Positions 11,129 to 19,713 of a DNA stretch of 64,000 nucleotides are shown here, in pieces. The position numbers were made by a program, and so were the translations under genes. Position 1 is the first letter of the stretch. Each line of letters starts with the position of its first letter. The notes under the pieces are model-generated. The model was not told the DNA's origin and searched no databases. It saw only the letters and a list, made by a program, of their open reading frames with translations. This DNA is from Piezodorus guildinii (Eukaryota; Arthropoda; Insecta; Hemiptera; Pentatomidae), in contig CM041294.1 in the NCBI GenBank assembly GCA_023052935.1, positions 82,384,974 through 82,448,973 of the forward strand, in the 5' to 3' direction.

Positions 11129-12216
11129 ACTGGCACCCCGAACTCCTTTATAAACTCCGTCAATTCCTTCCCGCTACATACTTCCTGATAATCCGTTCCT
11201 ACCTTACTGATAGAACCTTCAAAGTAAATCATAATCTTTCCTATTCTTCCACATTTTCTCAGTCTGCAGGTGTACCTCAGGGTAGTATCCTAGGTCCCAT
11301 CCTTTATACGGTATATACAGCTGATATTCCACTCCATCCTAGCTCTGTCCTCACAACTTACGCGGATGACACTTGTGTGTTATCCGTCCATAATGATCCA
11401 ACCGCTGCATCCCAAACCCTTCAGTCCCACATCACAGCCATTGAGAAATGGTGTCAGAACTGGAGGATTAAAATAAATCCTAATAAATCCCACCAAATTA
11501 CCTTTACCCTTCGTCGCAAACCGATGACCTCCTGCCCCACAGTATCCTTTAACGATACCCCACTCATTCCTGTTGAACAAATCCGATACCTAGGACTCCA
11601 TCTTGATAAACGTCTTACATGGAATCCTTACACGAGACTAAAACGACAGGAGACTGCCCGTAGATACCGATTACTACAACACTTACTCGACAAACGTTCA
11701 AAACTTCCAATTCATTACAAAAAGCTCATTTATATTACCGTCATCAGACCCATCTGGACATATGGAATCGAGCTTTGGGCCTCTACGAAGCCATCTTATT
11801 CCTCCCGTATCCAATCCTTACAATCCAAAATCCTTCGAAAAATCCTAAATGCTCCTTATTTCGTCACAAATAAAATAATCCATAACGACATTAATATCCC
11901 ATTTGTTACAGACCTTTCTCGTACCAGATATACCACTTTTAATTCCAAACTCCCAGCCCATATAAACCCTCTTGTCCGCAACCTATCAACCTCACATATT
12001 CCTGACAACCCTCCTAGGCGATTGAAAAGAAGATGGCCTCGGGATCTACTTACTTAAATAAACATCGAATTTCTACCACTGGGTAGTTTCTTCACAAGCC
12101 TTTCACGCCCTTTATTCTAATTCAACAGTTTTACTTATTGTATTTATGTTAATACAGTTGTAAAATTCAATAAAATATGAATAAAAAAAAAATAAATAAA
12201 TAAAAAAAAAAAAAAA
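11129..12216 (+). mobile_element. 5'-truncated Jockey LINE (Jky-1), about 1.09 kb
   Basis: Begins at CTGGCACC, inside the RT segment that reads VWHQGLLYKL in the 39-kb copy. It continues through QGSILGP, TTYADDTCVLS (catalytic YADD) and a 226-codon open frame (11377-12057) to RRLKRRWPRDLLT. A 3' UTR with ACCACTGGGTAGTTTCTTCAC and CAATAAAA is followed by an A-rich tail at 12178-12216. The region upstream of 11377 is frame-broken. Dead copy. Confidence 0.92.
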
Positions 12217-12289
12217 GAAACAGATTTTTGCTCTTTTCTCCTTTAGTTGTTTATTAAATTCCTTTATCTTGAATAATGAGTTGTTTTTT

Positions 12290-12762
12290 ATCAATGCTTA
12301 TAGGCTGATATGGTTAAATTTAAAGTCATTTTAGCCGACCAAAATAAAACCTGCATGATTTAAAAGCCCATCGATTACAACCACATGTCCCCCATTACAT
12401 CGATCAATTTGACCACAAGTGCAGTTTTTGAAATAATCGTAAAAATGTGCTCAATGCATAATATAAAGTGGCTCTTCTGGTTGGTTGATGTTGATGAAAA
12501 GGTTGCTGTAACTTCTCAATAAGCATATACGCCCCTAAAATAGGAAATATCAGTTTTATACACCTTATCGTTTTTGAAATAGGCTTACCACACACAGGCC
12601 TTTTTGCTGGACTTGTTTCAGGGAACCTTAAAACGTGAATTTTCGGTGAAAACTAGAATTTTTACAGTAGTTAAGTTTTTAGAAATTTATAATTCTTTTT
12701 AGATCGCATTAATTTTCCTCTACATATATTTCATATGTATGTAAGTGAAAGTAATTAGGACG
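12290..12762 (-). repeat. MR1 repeat copy
   Basis: Reverse copy with CATAATATAAAGTGGCTCTTCTGG, CCCCTAAAATAGGAAAT, TTACCACACACAGG and the end GTATGTAAGTGAAAGTA. Confidence 0.8.
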
Positions 12763-13075
12763 GTGATGAGAATAATATTGTAATTTTTGTTTCATATTCC
12801 TCTTAAGTAGCGAGAAAATTGTTAAGAACCCATAATTTGGTGTTTGCGAGCGGTTTATTTGGGTTTTAGTCTAGTCTGAAGGTTTCTGATCTATGTTAAA
12901 GGTATCGATTCTTCTAGAAGTTGCTGCCCCGGTATAGATATAATAAACTAGTCTGCCCTAAAACGTTACCTCTATAAATCTCCCTCCTAATACTTTTTGC
13001 CAAATATCAGCTAAAAAATAGCATGATGGTTGAATGGCGAAACCCAGCAATTTGTTCGGGAACACGAATACCATT
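12763..13075. other. Unassigned sequence
   Basis: No feature recognised. Confidence 0.45.
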
Positions 13076-13205
13076 AGAGCGAGCCGCCTGGAGGTGGGTC
13101 TTAAATCAGGATCCCTCCTTAGACCTTCATTATCACCTCCGAACTAAGGCTTCCTAGTCATCCGGTCGTTACCGGATCTGCCAGGAAGCCATCCGAGGAG
13201 GGGTA
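13076..13205. other. Two adjacent strong nested hairpins
   Basis: Hairpin 1: GGAGGTG (from about 13091) pairs with CACCTCC (about 13134-13140), with nested GGTCT/AGACC. Hairpin 2: GGCTTCCT (13148-13155) pairs with AGGAAGCC (13183-13190), with nested ATCCGGT (13160-13166)/ACCGGAT (13171-13177) around a CGTT loop. GC-rich island just beyond the 3' side of the CR1-like minus fragment, so perhaps a LINE 3' UTR structure. Confidence 0.65.
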
Positions 13206-13369
13206 AATTCTTTATTATCCTGGGACAAGTCCTTTTAGGAGAAAATTTACAAATATATAAATGGACTTGAGAGTCTTAGAGTAATATAAACAAGCTAACT
13301 AAAATTAAGAGAAAATAGACTTAGGAATATAAAATGAAATAGAGCCTTATTTACAATTCTATAGTGACT

Positions 13370-13790
13370 GGTTGGTTCGAAGATAAATAAATAAGCGGGA
13401 TTTGAAGGTAGGAAGAGAGTTGGAGTAACAGATAGAAAGAGGAATAGAATTCCATAAGGTTGAGGATCGGATAAGAAACGATCTGTCGAATTGTGCAGAA
13501 CGGTGGGCCGTAGTGTATAAATCTGAAGGCCTAGTGCGTGTATAACGGGAATAGGCAGAGGATTTGAATTGTAGGAGATCGAAAATATACGATGGACGGC
13601 GGGAATGGATAACTTGTTAAAGGATTGATGCCAGGAAATAATTTCGGCGATTGGAAGGGTAAAGCCATCCAGCGCAAAGCACTGTTGGATACTGGATTAT
13701 TTTCGAGTTTAGTAAAAAGGATACTATGGTCAACCGTGTCAATCGCCTTTGAGAAATCGAGGAGGATAAGAATTGTTATTTGTGTATAAG
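13370..13790 (-). pseudogene. CR1-like LINE fragment with internal deletion
   Basis: Minus-strand reading of 13700-13790 gives LLDFSKAIDTVDHSIL, the RT motif of CR1/Jockey-type LINEs. 13370-13690 reads as an RT C-terminal region with a TLWNSIPLS motif and a closing SLPTFKSRLF. The two are adjacent although a full RT has several hundred residues between them, so the middle is deleted. The C-terminal part recurs at 48534-48690. Dead copy. Confidence 0.75.
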
Positions 13791-13979
13791 GAATTTTATA
13801 ATGGACGTCCTAATCGTTAATTTCGTCCTAACCATGTTCTATTTGGGGAATTCGAAATATATATTTATATATAGATAATGAGAATAATTATTGATAGATA
13901 TAATTATATATTACACAAAGTTCACTTACTGTTCGAAACCTGATCACTTTTTCAGATTATAAATATTTATTTTTTAAAA

Positions 13980-14605
13980 GATATATTTATAACTGTATTA
14001 TAAAGTATATCTGGTAAATCTGATACAATTTTAGAATAAGTCATGATACCCATTAGTAGCTCTCCAAAAACTCTGCTAAACCAGAAGGTCCCGGGGCCAC
14101 CTTCTTTTTAGATCCTCGGAGGATCATCAGGGATTGTAGAGGAGGAAAGGATTGATTCTAGTGGGTTAATGAGGGAATGGAGTAAGTCATGAAAGGAGTG
14201 GTACCTGGTTTGGGCTAACTACGCTACATAGGGAACATTAAGTTCACTATGGATGAGTTTATTCGCGACAGAATAAGGAGTATAAAGGTTTTGTGAAATG
14301 ATTTTGGAATGTAATGATCGGATACGAGAATGTGGTCCATATCGGCCTTATGTTAGCCATGTGGATAAGTATTTTGACGTTGAGTGGAATATTTGAGCGT
14401 TTTCCCAGTAAGTGTTGAAGTAGTCAGTCGAAAACGTCGGGCAGTTTCTTGTCGTTACAGTCTGTATGGGGATTCCAAGTAAAACGTTTGTCGAGGTAAA
14501 GTCCTAGATATTGGATCTGTTCCACAGCGTTATGAGGATGCTGTAGGGCAAGAAATCATAGGTTTACGACGAAAGGTGAAGTTTATAATAGGAGTTACGA
14601 CGAAT
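13980..14605 (-). mobile_element. Diverged Jockey-type LINE tail
   Basis: Antisense of the Jky-1 3' region: AACCAGAAGGTCCCGGGGCCACCTTC (RWPRD region), AAGTGTTGAAGTAGTC, TTTCTTGTCGTTACAGTCTGTATGGGGATTCCAAG. Many indels; older than the 4-kb and 39-kb copies. Confidence 0.82.
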
Positions 14606-14649
14606 CTAAATATTTAAAATACTTTTTAAACGTTCACGTTTAATTTGTT

Positions 14650-14885
14650 TCATTTAGAGCTACTTTATGCTGATGTGGCTTATCAGACAATCCTACAGAG
14701 GGAACCATAAAATTTGTCTATCTTGGTTGTTTGTTTTTTTGGATTGAGATCTTTAACAAGTATCTACTAGACATCGGACAGTCTCGGGACTACTATTTTA
14801 ACCAAGAAATGTTGACTACCTTTAAAACATCCCCGGGCCTTCGGTCGGGTTAGGCATAGGTGGCTGTTATGCTAGGCAATACACA
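14650..14885 (-). mobile_element. SINE-A, heavily diverged
   Basis: Order of blocks preserved (ACTTTATGCTGATGTGGCTTATC, GATCTTTAACAAGTATCT, CATCGGACAGTCTCGGGAC, GGCTGTTATGCTAG), with insertions and substitutions. Confidence 0.7.
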
Positions 14886-15059
14886 AAATGAACTCCCTTT
14901 AATAATAAGATTTACGTCCGATTATAATCGCAAAGTTTTAATTTTAGTGAAGTAAGGATAATTCCACTCATTCCTAAAGAATTGTGTCGGAATATTTGAA
15001 GCTTTTTACACTTAGTTTTACAAATGTAGCTGAATACTGGGCATGTATATGTAAGAATC

Positions 15060-15180
15060 TTCCGAAGGACACCGTAGTAACCGATAAGTTTTACTCCTAT
15101 TAAAAAATCCTACTGCCATCTGTCAGGTTTGCACCCTTAACCTTAGATTGTTATGCTAGCCACTACACCACAGATTATCC
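15060..15180 (-). mobile_element. SINE-A, head half only
   Basis: CTTCCGAAGGAC...ATTAAAAAATCCTA...GTTATGCTAGCCACTACACCACAG corresponds to the tRNA-like head plus the adjacent body. Confidence 0.75.
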
Positions 15181-15257
15181 ATGTTCATGTTCAGTTTCTT
15201 TTATAAAAGTAATACATATTTATACAATTATTATACCTAAGAATACATATTTAGGTT

Positions 15258-15344
15258 CAGATGGGACGTAAAAAGTGGTTCCAAGCCTGTGCGATGTCAG
15301 GCACTCGTTAAAGATCCCTATCCTAATTAAACCTTGATAGTCAA
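15258..15344 (+). mobile_element. SINE-A 3' half, left part of an interrupted copy
   Basis: GTGCGATGTCAGGCACTCGTTAAAGATCCC up to the target site. The copy resumes at 15574. Confidence 0.85.
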
Positions 15345-15573
15345 TTTTTTTTATTAATTTATTTATTGATATTTACAACTGTATTGATTAATACATCTAG
15401 TAAATTGGCTGTTATATAAAACCAATGAAGAGAAATTGCCCATTGGCAGCACTCCAATAGGTAATCTAAACTAGAAGGTCTCGAGGCTATCTTCTTTTCA
15501 GACGCCCAGGTGGATTGTCAGGAATGGAAGAGGAACCTAGGATTGAAACTAGAGGGTTAGAGTGGGAGTGGAG
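15345..15573 (-). mobile_element. Short Jockey tail inserted into a SINE-A, 7-bp TSD
   Basis: 229 bp of Jockey 3' end (TACAACTGTATTGATTAATACA, TTGGCAGCACTCC, AGAAGGTCTCGAGGCTATCTTC) with its A-tail read as plus-strand T run at 15345-15352. TAGTCAA is duplicated at 15338-15344 and 15574-15580, within the SINE-A sequence. Confidence 0.9.
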
Positions 15574-15650
15574 TAGTCAAAATTCAGAACTTCCTTTGTG
15601 GCATCGTCCGATAAGCCACAGTGACGTAAATAACATAAACAACAAACATA
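15574..15650 (+). mobile_element. SINE-A 3' end, right part of the interrupted copy
   Basis: CAAAATTCAGAAC...GCATCGTCCGATAAGCCACAGTGACGTAAATAAC is the SINE-A terminus. Confidence 0.85.
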
Positions 15651-15852
15651 TTTAGGAAATGATCTAGAGTTAAAAATAACTTACATAAGGTCCTAAACGA
15701 TCACCTATAAAACAATTAATATACTAATTGACTCACTATCTTTACAATATAAGATAAATCTTAATTTAATGTTATATTGATATGCTCAAAACCTAATAAA
15801 ATCAGATTAATCCATATATATTATCATGAAGTAAGAATGATTGACTGTGTGA

Positions 15853-16376
15853 ATATATAGGAGAAGTTGGTTCGGGCCGCTGTCAATAGAACACACAATT
15901 AAGCACAAACTTAATCCGACGTTTCGGCCAATTTTTTAGGGCTATAATAAAAGAAACAAAAAACAAAGACAACGAGTAGTAGAATACAATGTATAAAGAT
16001 GATAAGAAATAATAATTGAAAATAAAAGGGAAGAAAGGAAATTTTAATAAAAGGTGAATAATTAGATATTAGAAAATTTAAATTTAAAATTTCCAATTTT
16101 AATTACTCCCCTCTTGTTTTTAATTATTATTATATTTGTCTATTGTCATAACTACTATTTCACTTTGTTTGTAATTATCAGTATAATTTATTTTTCTTAT
16201 AGTCTTTCTATTTTTATTCTTCTACTCGTTGTTATATTTGGTTTTTGTTTCTTTTTTTTATAGCCCTGAAGAAGGCCTATAATTTAGTCCAAATCGTCGG
16301 CACCATTAAATTATGATTATGCTTAATTGTGTGTTCTATTGACTGCATCCTGAACCAACTTTTCCCACATATATAT
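15853..16376. mobile_element. Foldback (long imperfect palindrome) element with hammerhead-like arms
   Basis: The left arm AGAAGTTGGTTCGGG...GTCAATAGAACACACAATTAAGC is mirrored by the right arm GCTTAATTGTGTGTTCTATTGAC...GAACCAACTT. Complementarity continues inward (ACAACGAGTAGTAGAATA / TATTCTTCTACTCGTTGT). No coding capacity. Each arm holds half-preserved hammerhead-like boxes (see the ncRNA entry), which suggests the remnant of a Penelope-like element terminus or a derived foldback. Confidence 0.7.
16264..16300 (+). ncRNA. Degenerate hammerhead-ribozyme-like motif
   Basis: CCCTGAAGA fits the CUGANGA box and AGGCC...GTCC a weak stem II. AAAT stands where GAAA is expected, followed by CGTCGG. 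The mirror copy on the minus strand at 15915-15941 instead keeps a perfect GAAACGTCGG but has lost CUGANGA and most of stem II. Neither copy should be active as read. Penelope-like elements are known to carry hammerheads in their terminal repeats. Confidence 0.4.
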
Positions 16377-16446
16377 TACCACAGTAGAAATCCTATCGAA
16401 TCAATGTATAAAACGTAAGAGCGCTGACTTTACAGAAACCCCTTAC

Positions 16447-16566
16447 CTCTAAGACTCCTCTGAACTCGTTTTCGTAGACCATCCATCATCATCCGGCCAT
16501 TAAGGATCTGATCCACATCTCGCGGAGCCATCTGTAATGCTCTGACGTTGAGGAATCGACGACAGG
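16447..16566 (-). CDS. Candidate host-gene exon, 120 bp, phase 1-1
   Basis: The minus strand has an acceptor-like pyrimidine tract (T-rich run then TTCCGAAG), 120 bp of markedly GC-richer sequence, then AGAG followed by the donor GTAAGG. Read in the phase that leaves 2 nt before and 1 nt after, it encodes 39 residues with no stop: CRRFLNVRALQMAPRDVDQ followed by ILNGRMMMDGLRKRVQRSLR. The product looks like a charged amphipathic helical stretch. Equal phases at both ends make it a symmetric exon. I do not recognise the protein. No neighbouring exon is evident, so flanking exons would lie beyond large repeat-filled introns. Alternatives: an exonised transposon piece or chance. Confidence 0.5.
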
Positions 16567-17029
16567 CTTCGGAACAAAAAAGAAAAAAAAGTTGTATTAA
16601 TTAAAAAGCAAGCCATTAATTACCTTTGAGGTGAGATAAAGGCAGTCGATAAGAATAGCCGATATCGATACTTTAAATTAAAATCGAGCTGAAGGCTTTA
16701 AGGAAAAGAGGGACTTCTCTAACGTAGCTACTTTTTGGGGAGGTGAAGTTTTGTAATTAGTTGGCATAAGATCGGATGGTAATTGTTCACCGGCCGCTGA
16801 CTTGTGAACTCTCTTCAACAAACCAAGGGATTTTCTCTTCTCTACTTTAATATATTTAACAGGTAAAGATTAATTTAAAAACTTAGAAACGTCTGTTTAG
16901 ACCCCGGAACGATGGTCGGTTTTTGAAGTAGTATCGCTAGAATACATTTTATCCGACTCAGAGCTGTTGAGATTAATTTTACTAACTTTACATGTTTATA
17001 CATTTTATTTCATATTTAAATTTTATCTT
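16567..17029. other. Unassigned, intron-like
   Basis: AT-rich; no feature recognised beyond the pyrimidine tract next to the exon candidate. Confidence 0.4.
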
Positions 17030-17360
17030 TTCTTCCCTCTATATATAAAATGGTAACACGATTCTTGGTTTACGCCAACTCCTTCGAAACCACTGACGGA
17101 TTTTGATATAGTTTTTACTATAATGTAGGATATTCTTTCCTGAAGGTTTATAAGTAAAGTAATGGCATTTTTTTTTTTTTTTTTTTTTTTTTTTTGGGCA
17201 GAGAAAATTAAGTTTTCTATGTTCAAGTCTTTAAAAAATTATTTCTGAATAATGAGTAGTAATATAGACGTATAATATACCGTTGGAAAGCGTGAGATTT
17301 TAGAAAAGTTCATATGCAATCAAATAAGTCGTAATAGTAAATAGCAAGTTGTTGTAAGTG
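17030..17360. repeat. MR3 interspersed repeat
   Basis: Shares GATTTTGATATAGTTTT, TTCTTTCCTGAAGGTTTATAAGTAAA and TATACCGTTGGAAAGCG...GATTTTAGAAAA with 58010-58440. It contains a T run at 17168-17195. MR1 carries the same TACCGTTGGAAAGC block, so MR1 and MR3 are related. Confidence 0.7.
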
Positions 17361-17756
17361 CATAAATAATGAACATTTTTGTAATAATTTGACTAGGGAG
17401 GCTATGGCGATTCAGTGTAGCCACTGTACAGTATCGTACAGGTTTCATTCTTCCATAGAGTACTAAATATTTTTATTAACAGACTACGTACGTAAATGGA
17501 AAGTTATAAATGCACAAACTAAATGTTTTAATAATTATTTCTATTGGGTTGTGTCACATGAAATGTCCGTTTTCAAGGTAAAGAATTTTTATTAAAAATA
17601 CGATATGAAAACAAGATAATTTTATTAGAAGTATTTACCTTCTTTTTCTACACATTTTCCCCAACGTGGCACCAACTTTTTTATCCCCGAACTGAAAAAC
17701 TCTGAGCTTTGAAGTGAACCAAAATCTGAAAACGCACTTTTCACTTGATCATCATT
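17361..17756. other. Unassigned AT-rich sequence
   Basis: No feature recognised. Confidence 0.45.
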
Positions 17757-17882
17757 TCTTAGGATGGCATAACTAAGGATTTTTTTACTCCCATTAAACA
17801 TCCTAGGACCACCTGCGGGTTTGAAACTGTGACCTTTAGCATAGAAAGCTGTTATGCTAGCCAAACTGCTACAGGTGATCCC
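17757..17882 (-). mobile_element. SINE-A, head half only
   Basis: tRNA-like head (AGCTGTTATGCTAGCCAAACTGCTACAGGTGATCCC as read on plus) plus the first body blocks; the 3' half is missing. Confidence 0.85.
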
Positions 17883-17909
17883 CTAAAAAACTTTTAAAAC
17901 TGAACAAGA

Positions 17910-18335
17910 AATAAATTTAAAAATTCGGCATTTAAGGCCTGTTAGAATATTACAATCAGAATGACATCTACATGATATTATAGCTCGTTAAATTTTACCT
18001 GGATTTAACGATTTTAATCAAAATCGTTAAAGCCGTTTTTGAGAAAATTCTAAAATGGTGCAAAAGGCATAGTATAAAGTATCTTTTATGTTTAGCTGAT
18101 TTTTATAAAATTGCTTTAACATCTTGGGCGTATAGTTATCTTAAATAAGAAATTTCAGTTTCATGAGACTTTTCTATTACACTTTTCATGAGATTTTTCA
18201 CACAGAGATTTTTTTGCGGGACTTAGTCATTTGGATCAGAGGGAACTAAAACGCGTATTTACAGTGCAAACTTGAATTAGAAAATTTTCACGATTGCAAT
18301 TCTTTCCCTAACTACATATTTAATATATAGTGAAA
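17910..18335 (-). repeat. MR1 repeat copy
   Basis: Reverse copy: GGCATTTAAGGCCTGTT, ATCGTTAAAGCCGTTTTTGAGAAAATT, GGACTTAGTCATTTGGA, AAAATTTTCACGATTGCAATTCTTTCC. Confidence 0.8.
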
Positions 18336-18479
18336 GTAAAATATTTGCGTCACACTAACTTGATATTTTTATTTCAATACCGTTGTAAGTCTCAAAATGT
18401 ATTTAAAAATATCAAAGGAAGAGAATATTCTTTAAATGTGTATAATAATATCGTTTTATATTAGGCAAAGATTTACGAG

Positions 18480-18530
18480 ATGCATTTATTTTAATACAGT
18501 TGTAAATTTCAATAAATTTTTTTTTTTAAT
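18480..18530 (+). mobile_element. Residual Jockey 3' tail
   Basis: TTTTAATACAGTTGTAAATTTCAATAAA followed by a T-rich stretch matches the last 30 bp of Jky-1 copies. Confidence 0.6.
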
Positions 18531-18589
18531 TACCGAAGTCGTTGTTAAACTTTCTTGTCTCAAAAATAACTTTCATTAATAGCTCAATT

Positions 18590-18962
18590 GCGCCCTAGCT
18601 CGGCCTCCACTGGCTCACACCAGTGACGCGGCTGAGGGCGAGACGCTGGGATCTCTTGGACTCCGCTTTTCCCTCTACAAGTGGTGGAAAAGGCCCAGTC
18701 TGGGGTTCCTTTAGCAAATTGTAAATATTGTATATAGTTATGATTGTGTGTATGATGTTGATGTATTTCTTACTTCTTTATTTTATTTAATTGTATTTAT
18801 CTCAATTATATTGTTTTTTTTATATATATTATATTTTATGTAATATGACTTTATCTTTGTTTTCTGTATATATTGTGTGAATTTGGTCTCATATCACTAT
18901 TATTAATGTTCAATAAGAAACAAATTGTAATAATTCTCAATAAATAAATATTATTAGTAAAA
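18590..18962 (+). mobile_element. 3' UTR of a second Jockey subfamily (Jky-2)
   Basis: Homologous to the minus strand of 31640-31860: CCTCCACTGGCT..ACCAGTGACGCGG, ACGCTGGGATCT, then GTAAATATTGTA, and an AATAAATAAATATT end. No coding part remains. Contains the hairpins CACTGG/CCAGTG and CTTTTCC/GGAAAAG. Confidence 0.75.
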
Positions 18963-19409
18963 AAAAAAGCTCAAATTGAGATAAAAAGGTTCCTAATTAA
19001 TGAAACAATAAAAAATATGGGTTTGACAAAATTTCGTAAAGCACCTAAGATCCACAAGAAGAAATGGTTATAAACGCTCAAGGTCAAGTTAACACTTGTC
19101 GTGGTGTTGTGAATTCTCCTCAAGAAATTCTAAAAGACGATCTTAAACATTAAAGCACGTAGAGGCAGTAAATAACTTAGCGGTGAGATAGGAAACGGCA
19201 ATTCCAAGGGGACGGATACATTCTTCGTCTGGATTAGGATTAGGAATGATGATTAGGCGTTTTTAACTGCGCGGTTTTTTACGCCATATACTAATTGTTT
19301 GGTAAATTAGGTGGTGTGAATTTTATTTTAACAATCAAAATATGTTTTCCCTTTATAAAATTGAAGTTATATAGCTTGCATACAGATTAACTAAAAATAT
19401 ACATATACA
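18963..19409. other. Unassigned sequence
   Basis: No feature recognised. Confidence 0.45.
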
Positions 19410-19471
19410 TATATACACACAAACACACACACACATACAAACACACACACATACATATCCATACACACACA

Positions 19472-19509
<38 letters not shown>

Positions 19510-19581
19510 TTTATATTATTTTTTATTTATTTATTTATTTTATATTTTATATATATATATATTTTTTTTTATTTATTTATT

Positions 19582-19585
<4 letters not shown>
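19410..19585. repeat. CA-rich microsatellite and T-rich tracts
   Basis: CACACACATACA-type repeat at about 19418-19472, poly(T) at about 19474-19507, then TTTATTTATTT and TATATATATA. Probably the distal part of the LINE tail fused with older simple sequence. Confidence 0.7.

Positions 19586-19645
<60 letters not shown>
19586..19645 (-). other. 3' poly(A) tail of the I-clade LINE
   Basis: T run on plus starting about 68 bp beyond the ORF2 stop; the tail of reverse transcription. Confidence 0.85.
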
Positions 19646-19650
<5 letters not shown>

Positions 19651-19713
19651 ACGTTACTTGTAAGTACTACAATTGTAAAACAGAACAATGTTAGCCATTA
19701 AGCCACCTAGAGG

